A stretch of 10,896 nucleotides of DNA from the NCBI GenBank assembly GCA_023230125.1, contig JALNXZ010000036.1, positions 1-10,896 of the forward strand. Direction: 5' to 3'. The position numbers and the translations under genes were made by a program. The notes beneath the pieces were generated by a model. The model did not search any database. It had not been told where the DNA came from and saw only the letters and a program-made list of their open reading frames with translations. Positions 1 to 6,848 of this stretch are shown here, piece after piece (the first letter of the stretch is position 1; each line of letters begins with the position of its first letter). Source of the stretch: Bacteroidales bacterium (GTDB lineage: Bacteria; Bacteroidota; Bacteroidia; Bacteroidales; UBA1402).

Positions 1-36
1 GATGGGTTCACTCTTAATAAATTAAATAAGAAAGAC

Positions 37-660
37 ATGCCTAAAGTAAAAGGAAAAAAACAGAGCACGCTCATTGACATGACGGCAATGAGTGATGTTA
101 CTGTGCTTTTGCTGACATTCTTCATACTTACTGCAAACTTTATTCCAAAGGAACCGGTTCAATTGTCAACACCTGCATCCGTTTCTGAAATAAAGATTCC
201 AGAGGCCAATCGTTTGATGATCTTGATCGATCCTCAAGGGAAAGTTTATTTGAATTTGGACAGGCCAATTACCAAAATGGAAGTATTGAAGAGGGTCGGC
301 AAGGATTATAATATCACATTCACGGATAAACAAATCAGATCTTTTGTCAATCAACCTAACATCGGTATAGACATTAGACTTCTGCCGAAATTTCTGGATA
401 TGGATATGGATGATCAGGATAAAGCTTTAAGACAATATGGTGTTCCTGCAGACAGTACCAATAATCAGTTAAAAATCTGGGTTATGAATGCTGTTGCTGT
501 GAATAAGGAAATAGTTGGAGAAGATATTACTATTGCTATCAAATCTGACAAAACTACTCCATATCCTAAAGTTAAGAATGTACTTAGTACGCTTCAGGAT
601 ATTAAGCAGAATAGGTATAATCTTATTACGAGCTTGGAAGGTATGCCCGCTGGATTTTAA
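37..660 (+). CDS. exbD: ExbD-family proton-channel subunit, long Bacteroidota form (first of a tandem pair)
   Basis: Inner-membrane subunit of an ExbB/ExbD motor, which uses the proton gradient to energise TonB. The 207-aa product has a short basic cytoplasmic N-terminus and one membrane helix at about residues 20-36. The helix starts with the ExbD/TolR signature 'DMTAMSDVTVLLLTFF', and Asp20 sits at the position of the protonatable aspartate of the family. The rest is periplasmic. At 207 aa it is clearly longer than a classic ExbD (about 140 aa, as in the copy at 8188-8601), with extra sequence at about residues 85-150. The reading frame is open back to the window edge, but the ATG used here places the N-terminus as in known homologues and follows a purine-rich stretch (AATAAGAAAG). 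It is 71 bases upstream of a second exbD and then tonB, which supports one transcription unit. The family call is firm. Its division of labour with the second ExbD is unknown. Confidence 0.93.
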   Translation: MPKVKGKKQSTLIDMTAMSDVTVLLLTFFILTANFIPKEPVQLSTPASVSEIKIPEANRLMILIDPQGKVYLNLDRPITKMEVLKRVGKDYNITFTDKQIRSFVNQPNIGIDIRLLPKFLDMDMDDQDKALRQYGVPADSTNNQLKIWVMNAVAVNKEIVGEDITIAIKSDKTTPYPKVKNVLSTLQDIKQNRYNLITSLEGMPAGF

Positions 661-731
661 AGAAGAATGATTTGCTCCGACTTAAGTTGAGATGGAGTGG
701 CTCAATAACTGATTATAAAAAATAAATAAAT

Positions 732-1397
732 ATGGCTGAAGTAAATACTGGCGGCGGAGACAAACCTAAAAAAGGAAAACCACATAAAAAAGAGACACGT
801 GTAGACTTTACGCCTATGGTGGATATGAATATGTTGTTGATTACTTTCTTTATGTTTTGTACATCTATGTCCAAGCCGCAGACAATGGAAATTGTAATGC
901 CAACAAAAGACGAAAATATAGCCGAACAAGAAAAGAACAAGGTAAAAGACACCAATGCAATTACCTTGATATTGGGTGCAGACAACAAAGTATATTACTA
1001 TTTAGGAAAGCCCAATTATACAGATTATTCTTCTTTGAAGGTTGCAAATTACGGTGGTGCTGAAGATAAAAACAGCCTGCGTAGTCTTTTGCTGGAACGT
1101 AACAAGGTTGGTGTAGATCAGGTCAGAAAGCTGAAACAACTGAAATATAAGAAACAAATTTCGAATGAGGATTTCACCAAGCAAGTCGCGGAAGTTAAAA
1201 ATTCAAAAGATGGGCAAGTCGTCATCATCAAACCGACTGACGAGTCCAATTACATGAATTTGATTGATGCGCTTGATGAAATGCAAATTTGTAGCATTGG
1301 GAAATATGCCATTGTTGATGTGGAAGCGGGAGATAAGTTTCTTGTTGAAAATCTTCAGAAACAAGGTGCTCTCACTAAAGCCTCAGATATAAAGTAA
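732..1397 (+). CDS. exbD: ExbD-family proton-channel subunit, long form (second of the tandem pair)
   Basis: A second ExbD-type subunit of 221 aa. A Gly/Lys-rich cytoplasmic tail (about residues 1-24) is followed by the signature 'RVDFTPMVDMNMLLITFF', with Asp31 at the conserved protonatable position in the single helix (about 30-46). The remainder is a long periplasmic domain with a Lys-rich middle section (about 115-160) not found in short ExbD proteins. The end of the domain ('IDALDEMQICSIGKYAIVD') resembles the ExbD C-terminal fold. It differs from the first ExbD along most of its length, so the pair is an old duplication, not a recent one. Tandem ExbD genes before tonB are a recurring arrangement in Bacteroidota; from this I infer that both sit in one ExbB-ExbD complex. 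The tonB start lies 28 bases downstream, consistent with co-transcription. Confidence 0.93.
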   Translation: MAEVNTGGGDKPKKGKPHKKETRVDFTPMVDMNMLLITFFMFCTSMSKPQTMEIVMPTKDENIAEQEKNKVKDTNAITLILGADNKVYYYLGKPNYTDYSSLKVANYGGAEDKNSLRSLLLERNKVGVDQVRKLKQLKYKKQISNEDFTKQVAEVKNSKDGQVVIIKPTDESNYMNLIDALDEMQICSIGKYAIVDVEAGDKFLVENLQKQGALTKASDIK

Positions 1398-1425
1398 TAT
1401 TTTAAAACTTTAAAAATAATACGAA

Positions 1426-2244
1426 GTGGCAAAAGAAATAAATTTAAATTCTCAGGAATGGTGTGATTTAGTTTTCGAAGGCAAAAATAAAAGTTATGGT
1501 GCTTTCTATATGCGTAAGTCGTCCAGTAAACGACACATATACGCTTTTGTGATATGCTTTTTCTTTATTGTTTTCGTAGCTTTTCTACCAGGTCTGATTG
1601 AAACAGTTAAGTCTTCTCTTATTCCAAAGGACGCTATGACTGAAAAGACTGTACTTTCGGATTTGAGACTGGAAGATCAACTTAAAGAAGAGCAGATTAT
1701 CCATAAGGAAGAGGCTCCTCCACCCCCTCCTTTGAAGAGTACCATTAAATTCACGCCTCCTGTAATTGCTGACGCATCAGAAGTATCTGATGAAGATCAG
1801 ATGAAATCACAAGAGGACCTCTTGGAGTCTAAAGTAACGATTTCAGTAGCTGATGTAATAGGTACCGACGAAAAAAATGGTGTTGATATTGCAGACCTTC
1901 AAGAACATAAAGTGATAACAGAAGAAAAACCGCTTTACGGAGTTGAACAGATGCCTCAATTCCCAGGAGGTGATGACGAACTGATAAGATTTATCAGTGA
2001 TAACCTGCATTATCCTGCTGCGGCTTCGGAGTTGGGTATAGAAGGACGTGTTATCGTTCGTTTTGTGGTAAGCAAGACAGGTGCAGTGAAAGATGTTGAA
2101 GTAATTCGTGGTCTTGACGCTGCATGTGATAAGGAAGCTATCCGCGTTGTGAAATTGATGCCTAACTGGATTCCAGGAAGACAGAATGGACGCAACGTCC
2201 CGGTATATTTCACACTCCCTATTTTGTATAAATTGCAAAAATAA
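1426..2244 (+). CDS. tonB: TonB energy transducer, Bacteroidota type, GTG start
   Basis: Transmits energy from the ExbB/ExbD motor to TonB-dependent outer-membrane receptors. The 272-aa product begins with a cytosolic segment 'EWCDLVFEGKNKSYGAFYMRK' (residues 11-31) that is characteristic of phylum TonB proteins. One membrane helix follows (about 38-57), then an acidic periplasmic linker with a run of five prolines (98-102) and the C-terminal TonB domain. Recognisable marks of that domain are 'EQMPQFPGG' (174-182), 'YP' (196-197), 'EGRVIVRFVV' (206-215), 'MPNWIPG' (245-251) and 'VPVYFTLPI' (258-266). The start is GTG: no ATG lies in a suitable place, and this start keeps the whole conserved N-terminus. 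It follows the two exbD genes closely. A hairpin with a T-run lies just after the stop codon and may end or limit transcription. Confident call. Confidence 0.94.
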   Translation: MAKEINLNSQEWCDLVFEGKNKSYGAFYMRKSSSKRHIYAFVICFFFIVFVAFLPGLIETVKSSLIPKDAMTEKTVLSDLRLEDQLKEEQIIHKEEAPPPPPLKSTIKFTPPVIADASEVSDEDQMKSQEDLLESKVTISVADVIGTDEKNGVDIADLQEHKVITEEKPLYGVEQMPQFPGGDDELIRFISDNLHYPAAASELGIEGRVIVRFVVSKTGAVKDVEVIRGLDAACDKEAIRVVKLMPNWIPGRQNGRNVPVYFTLPILYKLQK

Positions 2245-2265
2245 CCATTTGATAACCAAATAACT

Positions 2266-2311
2266 AAGAAGAGGAGAAACTTTTTATTAAGAGTTTTCTT
2301 CTCTTCTTTTT
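2266..2311 (+). terminator. Hairpin with T-run after tonB (terminator or attenuator)
   Basis: The purine-rich arm 'AAGAAGAGGAGAAAC' (2266-2280) pairs with 'GTTTTCTTCTCTTCTT' (2293-2308). The stem is about 14 bp with one G-U pair and one bulged base, the loop is about 12 bases, and the right arm runs into TTTTT (2307-2311). It begins 21 bases after the tonB stop and ends 12 bases before the next small gene. It could therefore lower transcription into the downstream genes rather than stop it fully. The stem is AT-rich and only moderately stable, and no start signal for the following genes is obvious. Confidence 0.6.
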
Positions 2312-2323
2312 AACATTTATGAT

Positions 2324-2521
2324 ATGATACTAAAAGATAATAGACTGAATTTTAAGTTAATATGGGGTGTCTTCATGGTGTTGATCTATTTTGGAATGAC
2401 TTTCCTGTTCTTATTTACAAATCTTTTTGCCAACATCTCTTTGACGTTTCGCATTATATTTGGTGTCATATTCTTCATTTATGGCGTTTTTCGTACATGG
2501 ACGATTTGGAAAAGCATCTGA
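2324..2521 (+). CDS. Small two-helix inner-membrane protein, function unknown
   Basis: A 65-aa product that I do not assign to a named family. After a short basic N-terminus ('MILKDNRLNFK') it has two hydrophobic segments, about residues 12-31 and 40-57, joined by a short polar turn ('TNLFANIS'). It ends in a Trp/Lys/Arg-rich tail ('RTWTIWKS'). By the positive-inside rule both ends should lie in the cytoplasm. The codon use and base composition match the neighbours, and the same-strand position between tonB and the PstS-like gene supports a real gene. It starts 12 bases after the hairpin at 2266-2311 and lies 103 bases before the lipoprotein gene. It might be a small accessory subunit of the Ton motor, but that is inferred from location only. 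Confidence 0.72.
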   Translation: MILKDNRLNFKLIWGVFMVLIYFGMTFLFLFTNLFANISLTFRIIFGVIFFIYGVFRTWTIWKSI

Positions 2522-2624
2522 TAGGATAAATTCATGAATTTTACCATTGTATTACAAACAATAACGTATTTAGATTTTTTAAATTTTAGTTTTTTTTCTA
2601 CCTTAGCCTCGTAATTGTTTTAAT

Positions 2625-3569
2625 ATGAGAAATATCCGGTTTTATTTGATACTTATTCTTGTGTTATCTTTTACTGCATGTATAAGAAAACCGAAAATTA
2701 CTCGCATGGATACGATGACGAGTGGTATCGCTTCAATACTTTGCGAAGATTGTTTCTCACCTCTTATTCAGGAAGAAATCAGTATCTTTCAGGGTTTGAA
2801 TCCTGAAGCTCACGTTACGCCGATATATACTGACGAAGTTACTGCCATGAATCTTTTTATGAAAGACAGCATTCGTTTGGTCGTTGCAGCAAGAGATTTG
2901 ACAACTGAAGAATTTAAATACCTGAAATCAAAGAAGCTTGTTCCTCGTTCAAGAAGAATTGCTGTTGATGGTATAGCCTTGATCATTAACAAAAGAAATA
3001 AAGATTCAATTATCGGTATCCCTACATTCAAAAAAATATTGAATGGTGAAATAACAGATTGGGGAGATATATATCCACAGTCATCATTAGGTTCCATACG
3101 TGTTGTATTTGATAATCCAAATTCAAGTACAGTTCGTTATGTAGAAGATTCTATATGTGGTGGTAAACCTATTTCCGGAAATGTAAAGGCATTGAAATCG
3201 AATCGGGAAGTGATTGACTTTGTATCCAATACATCAAATGCTATCGGTATTATTGGCGTCGGATGGATTAGCAATAAAAAAGACACGACCAACTTGAGTT
3301 TCATTGAGGATATCAGAGTGATGTCAGTCAGTCCTTATGAAGACGCAAGAGTAGATAACAGTTATAAGCCTTTTGCTGCCTATTTGGCCTTAAAAAAGTA
3401 TCCTATGGTACGTGATATATATATGATTACTTCCGATGTTGCCGGAGGTTTACCTGCAGGTGTTTTACACTTTGTTGCAGGTGACCGTGGTCAACGAATT
3501 GTCCTAAAATGCGGTCTAGTTCCTGCGAACCGCCCGATGCGCCTGGTTTCTGTGAAATCGGAATTTTAA
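2625..3569 (+). CDS. PstS-like substrate-binding lipoprotein
   Basis: A 314-aa solute-binding protein of the PstS-like fold (PBP-like family), predicted to be lipid-anchored. The N-terminus is a lipoprotein signal peptide: basic 'MRNIR', a hydrophobic core, and lipobox 'SFTAC' with the acylated cysteine at residue 19. Family features include 'AARDLTTEE' (about 88-96), 'RRIAVDGIALIIN' (about 110-122), 'ILNGEITDWGDI' (about 138-149) and the Ser/Thr-rich ligand loop 'NPNSSTVR' (about 164-171). This order is typical of phosphate-binding PstS relatives. The mature protein has four more cysteines, including a CxxC at 40-43, which could form disulfides in the periplasm. No pstC, pstA, pstB or phoU is next to it. 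It lies between the Ton genes and a secreted TPR gene (45 bases downstream). The fold call is good; phosphate as ligand is uncertain. Confidence 0.85.
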   Translation: MRNIRFYLILILVLSFTACIRKPKITRMDTMTSGIASILCEDCFSPLIQEEISIFQGLNPEAHVTPIYTDEVTAMNLFMKDSIRLVVAARDLTTEEFKYLKSKKLVPRSRRIAVDGIALIINKRNKDSIIGIPTFKKILNGEITDWGDIYPQSSLGSIRVVFDNPNSSTVRYVEDSICGGKPISGNVKALKSNREVIDFVSNTSNAIGIIGVGWISNKKDTTNLSFIEDIRVMSVSPYEDARVDNSYKPFAAYLALKKYPMVRDIYMITSDVAGGLPAGVLHFVAGDRGQRIVLKCGLVPANRPMRLVSVKSEF

Positions 3570-3614
3570 ATTCCCGGGAAACTTTATTAAAAATAAATAT
3601 AACAAATTTGAAGA

Positions 3615-5258
3615 ATGAAGAAAACTCACTTATTTACTGCGCTTTTTGCTGTATTGGCTACAGTTATAAATGCCCAGAATAACTTTGGAAAAGATTATTT
3701 CTGTCTTGGAGAATACAAGATTGCAAATAATTATTTTGAACAACAAATTTCACAATCTCCTGCTGAGTCCTACTATTATTTGGGTGAAATTGCTTTTACT
3801 GAAGGTGAAATTGATAAAGCCAAAGCTTTTTTCGAGAAAGGTATCGCTGCAAATCCTCTTTATATGTTGAATTATATTGGACAAGGGAAGTTGCAACTAA
3901 AGACCAATCAAAAAGCAGCCGAAACAATTTTTGCGACTGCTTTGAAAAAGAATAAAAAGAATGTGGAATTAAATGTTGCCATTGCAAGAGCATACTATGA
4001 ATGTGGTATGAAAGACATTGCAACTGAAAAAATTGAATTGGCACGCAAATATGGTAAGAAATCTCCACTGGTATATACATTGGAAGGTGATATCCTGGCA
4101 GCTGAGAACAATCCTGGTGAAGCTGCCGGAAAATACGAGCAGGCTATTTACTTTGATCCGAATTATACGGTTGCCTCCATTAAGTGTGCTAAGGTATATG
4201 AATCGATCAACCCTACTTTGTCCGTTGAAATGCTTAATAAAGTGATTGAAGCTCATCCTGATTACACCGTTGCATATAGAGGGATTGGTAACAGTTACAG
4301 TCAGAAAGGCATGTACCAGAGGGCTATCGAAGCTTATACTTTATTTTTTGCTGAAAAGAACTATAATATTGAAGATATTACAAGATTTGCTTTTGCCTAC
4401 TTTTTTACTGATCAGTTTGAAAAATCAATCACCCTTGTTGATGAGGGTTTAGCTTTGGAACCAGCCAATTTTGTATTAAATCGTCTTAGAATGTACGATG
4501 CATCCAAGGTAAATGATTCTGTAAACGGTTTGAATTATGCGAATTACTTTTTTACACTAAAAAGCGAAAAAGGTGAATTTATTCCGCTTGACTATATGGC
4601 TTATGCCATTATTCTGACTGATGCTGGTGAATATAGCAAAGCATTGAAGATTTTTAACGGAATGTTGGAATCAGATCCAAATAAGACAGATGTTTATAAA
4701 GAATTGTATACCGTATATAGCAAGATGGGAGAAAGCGGAAAAGCAGCAGCAAGCTACAAAAAATATATGGAATTAATGGGTGCTGATTATTTAAGTGTGC
4801 TTGATTACTATCAATTGGGTCGTGCATATTATGCTGCAGCTTCTTCTTTGTCAAATGATTCTACAGAAATTGGAAAGACTCAGTTTGAAGAATACATTGC
4901 CAAGGCTGATTCGGCATTCACAACCGTTTGCAATCTTACACCGGATAGCTATACAGGCTATTTATGGAGAGGACACACGAATGCATTACTTGACCCCGAA
5001 ACGACACTGGGACTTGCAAAACCTCATTATGAAGCTGCCGCTAATGCAATTTTGAATAAGGCAAAAGAAAATAATGGTGTCAATGGAAATCAAAAAGACT
5101 TGGTTACTTGCTATCAATATCTTGGCTACTATTACTATCTGAAAGAAGACAAGGAAAATTCAACTAAATACTGGAATATGGTTCTGGAATTAGATCCAAA
5201 CAATGCCAATGCTAAAGCTGTAATGGATGAATATTCTAGACCAGCAAAGAAAAAATAA
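3615..5258 (+). CDS. Secreted tetratricopeptide-repeat (TPR) protein
   Basis: A 547-aa protein with a cleavable signal peptide (basic 'MKKTH', hydrophobic core, likely cut after Ala20 in 'VINAQ'). The rest is made of TPR helix pairs. Clear repeats lie at about residues 52-85 ('YYYLGEIAFTEGEIDKAKAF'), 152-185 (ending 'AIYFDPNY'), 217-250 ('YRGIGNSYSQKGMYQRAIEA'), 327-360 (ending 'MLESDPNK') and 498-532 ('YQYLGYYYYLKEDKENS', ending 'LELDPNN'); weaker ones fill the gaps. No enzyme motif is visible, so it is probably a periplasmic or outer-membrane-associated scaffold. The gene follows the PstS-like lipoprotein by 45 bases and ends just before the bidirectional terminator, so it is the last gene of the + strand cluster. 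Involvement with the Ton machinery is inferred from position only. Confidence 0.88.
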   Translation: MKKTHLFTALFAVLATVINAQNNFGKDYFCLGEYKIANNYFEQQISQSPAESYYYLGEIAFTEGEIDKAKAFFEKGIAANPLYMLNYIGQGKLQLKTNQKAAETIFATALKKNKKNVELNVAIARAYYECGMKDIATEKIELARKYGKKSPLVYTLEGDILAAENNPGEAAGKYEQAIYFDPNYTVASIKCAKVYESINPTLSVEMLNKVIEAHPDYTVAYRGIGNSYSQKGMYQRAIEAYTLFFAEKNYNIEDITRFAFAYFFTDQFEKSITLVDEGLALEPANFVLNRLRMYDASKVNDSVNGLNYANYFFTLKSEKGEFIPLDYMAYAIILTDAGEYSKALKIFNGMLESDPNKTDVYKELYTVYSKMGESGKAAASYKKYMELMGADYLSVLDYYQLGRAYYAAASSLSNDSTEIGKTQFEEYIAKADSAFTTVCNLTPDSYTGYLWRGHTNALLDPETTLGLAKPHYEAAANAILNKAKENNGVNGNQKDLVTCYQYLGYYYYLKEDKENSTKYWNMVLELDPNNANAKAVMDEYSRPAKKK

Positions 5259-5271
5259 CAATAAAGATATT

Positions 5272-5326
5272 CTTAATAGACACAAAAAAGCCGCTTGTTT
5301 AGAGCGGCTTTTTTGTGTCTATTAAG
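5272..5326. terminator. Perfect 24-bp bidirectional terminator between convergent genes
   Basis: The arms 5272-5295 and 5303-5326 are exact reverse complements over 24 bases with a 7-base loop (TGTTTAG). The GC-rich inner part is GCCGCT/AGCGGC, flanked by an A-run on the left and a T-run on the right. The same hairpin therefore makes a GC stem followed by a U-run in either direction. It lies between the stop of the TPR gene (5258) and the stop of enolase (5338, minus strand), so it serves both transcripts. Confidence 0.93.
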
Positions 5327-5337
5327 TAAGAAATTAA

Positions 5338-6612
5338 TTAAATCCGTTTGTATCCATAAACTGCGGAATAACCAAGCTCCTCTTCAATGCGGAGTAATTG
5401 ATTGTATTTTGCCATACGGTCAGATCGGCTGAGAGAACCGGTCTTAATTTGTCCAGAGTTGGTGGCTACTGCAATGTCGGCTATGGTGGTGTCCTCGGTT
5501 TCTCCTGACCGATGTGAGGTGACGGTGGTGTATCCATTCCTGTGAGCCATTTCAATGGCATTAAGCGTTTCTGTTAGTGTTCCGATTTGGTTCACCTTAA
5601 TTAGTATGGAATTGGCACATTTTTCAGCAATGCCTCGTTTCAGGAAGTCCACATTTGTAACGAACAAATCATCACCAACAAGCTGACAGCGGTTACCAAG
5701 GATCTTGGTCAGCAGCTTCCAGCCTTCCCAGTCGTTTTCACTCATTCCATCTTCAATAGAATCAATAGGATATTTATTGATCAATTCTTCCAAATATACA
5801 ACCTGTTCTGCTGAGTTACGTTTTGCACCATTAACACCCTCGAATTTACCGTAATCATATATCCCGTCAATATAAAACTCAGAAGAGGCGCAATCAAGTC
5901 CAATATGCACATTGTTAGTTGTGTACCCTGCCAGTTTGATGGCTTCAATAATTGACTCCAGTGCATCTTCCGTGCCTTTCAAGGCTGGGGCAAAACCACC
6001 TTCATCACCAACGGCAGTGCTTAATCCGCGCTTGTGAAGCACTTTCTTTAAAGAATGAAAGATTTCTGAGCCCATACGCAATGCTTCATGGAAAGAGGAT
6101 GCGCCTACTGGTCGGATCATAAATTCCTGAAAAGCGATGGGTGCGTCTGAATGAGATCCTCCATTAATGATATTCATCATCGGAATTGGCAAAACATAGG
6201 TATTTACACCTCCGATGTATCTGTATAATGGAATATCCAGATAATTGGCAGCTGCTTTAGCTACTGCGAGTGAAACTCCAAGCAAGGCATTGGCTCCGAG
6301 TTTGGATTTGTTTTTTGTGCCGTCGAGTGAAATCATTTTTTTGTCAATGGCAGTTTGCTGAAGCGCAGACATCCCAATTAATGAAGGAGCAAGTACTTTG
6401 TTAACATTATTGACTGCCTTGGTAACGCCTTCTCCTATGTAACGTTTTGCATCGCCATCACGTAATTCGATGGCTTCATTTTTGCCGGTTGATGCACCTG
6501 ATGGCACGGATGCACGTCCAAAAGCACCTGATTCCAGATAGATGTCTACTTCTACAGTAGGATTGCCACGAGAATCCAAAATTTCACGTCCAATAATTTT
6601 TTCGATTTTCAT
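5338..6612 (-). CDS. eno: Enolase (phosphopyruvate hydratase)
   Basis: Cytoplasmic glycolytic enzyme that interconverts 2-phosphoglycerate and phosphoenolpyruvate with Mg2+. The 424-aa length is normal for the family. The start 'MKIEKIIGREILDSRGNPTV' is canonical. Active-site residues can be placed by motif: His154 ('GGSHSD') and Glu163 ('FQEFMI') in the mobile loop region, Glu204 ('GDEGGFAP'), metal ligands Asp239, Glu286 ('SIEDGM') and Asp313 ('VGDDLFVTN'), Lys338 ('LIKVNQIGT'), the 'SHRSGETEDT' segment at 365-374, and Lys389 ('QIKTGSLSRSDR'). The loop reads 'NGGSHSDAPIAFQEF' rather than 'NGGAHADNNVDIQEF' of the E. coli type, a variant I recall from other Bacteroidota enolases. The gene is 236 bases downstream of the DJ-1-like gene, enough for its own promoter, and ends at the shared terminator. 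Confidence 0.98.
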   Translation of the reverse strand: MKIEKIIGREILDSRGNPTVEVDIYLESGAFGRASVPSGASTGKNEAIELRDGDAKRYIGEGVTKAVNNVNKVLAPSLIGMSALQQTAIDKKMISLDGTKNKSKLGANALLGVSLAVAKAAANYLDIPLYRYIGGVNTYVLPIPMMNIINGGSHSDAPIAFQEFMIRPVGASSFHEALRMGSEIFHSLKKVLHKRGLSTAVGDEGGFAPALKGTEDALESIIEAIKLAGYTTNNVHIGLDCASSEFYIDGIYDYGKFEGVNGAKRNSAEQVVYLEELINKYPIDSIEDGMSENDWEGWKLLTKILGNRCQLVGDDLFVTNVDFLKRGIAEKCANSILIKVNQIGTLTETLNAIEMAHRNGYTTVTSHRSGETEDTTIADIAVATNSGQIKTGSLSRSDRMAKYNQLLRIEEELGYSAVYGYKRI

Positions 6613-6848
6613 CCGATCATGTTTTAAATAAAGACCCGATGGAACGATTCATGTCAAAATATCACAACATTTCTGTGTTGATAGAACATGCTTGTTTCAT
6701 CAGATTAAATACTATTGTTTAATATTCAGATTAGATAGAACTTATCGCCAGGTCTATTTTATTGATGGTCTTTTGTTCTATTAAAACAAATAACAAGCCT
6801 GCCGTATAAAAGTTTAGACTTCTATGTCAAATAACAGATGATCTAGAC
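6613..6848. other. 236-base intergenic leader upstream of eno
   Basis: AT-rich spacer between the stop of the DJ-1-like gene and the start of eno, both read on the minus strand. It probably holds the eno promoter, but I see no good match to the Bacteroidota -33/-7 pattern. The heptamer ATAGAAC occurs at 6681-6687 and 6735-6741, and in inverted orientation at 6775-6781. No ORF, strong hairpin or RNA gene is recognisable here. Confidence 0.4.

Noticed and set aside
1..36. Possible 3' end of an upstream gene (expected exbB)
   Set aside because: Two of the three frames reach a TAA within 25 bases, at 15-17 and 23-25, and the third runs into exbD. The remaining coding stretch is too short to identify a gene.
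395..415. Short tandem GGATAT repeat in the first exbD
   Set aside because: It simply encodes Asp-Met-Asp-Met within a continuous gene and has too few copies to be a meaningful repeat.
1843..2259. Open frame of 138 codons on the - strand across the tonB 3' half
   Set aside because: It lies opposite the conserved TonB C-terminal domain and its product has no recognisable domain, so it is a shadow of the real gene.
3560..3574. Inverted repeat GGAATTT-T-AAATTCC over the stop of the PstS-like gene as a terminator
   Set aside because: It has a one-base centre, an AT-rich stem and no T-run, so it cannot form a good intrinsic terminator. The next gene follows after 45 bases.
6803..6830. E. coli-like promoter on the minus strand (TTGACA, 16 bases, TATACG) before eno
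   Set aside because: The housekeeping sigma factor of Bacteroidota uses a different pattern (TTTG and TAnnTTTG). The match lies about 190 bases from the start codon and is likely chance.
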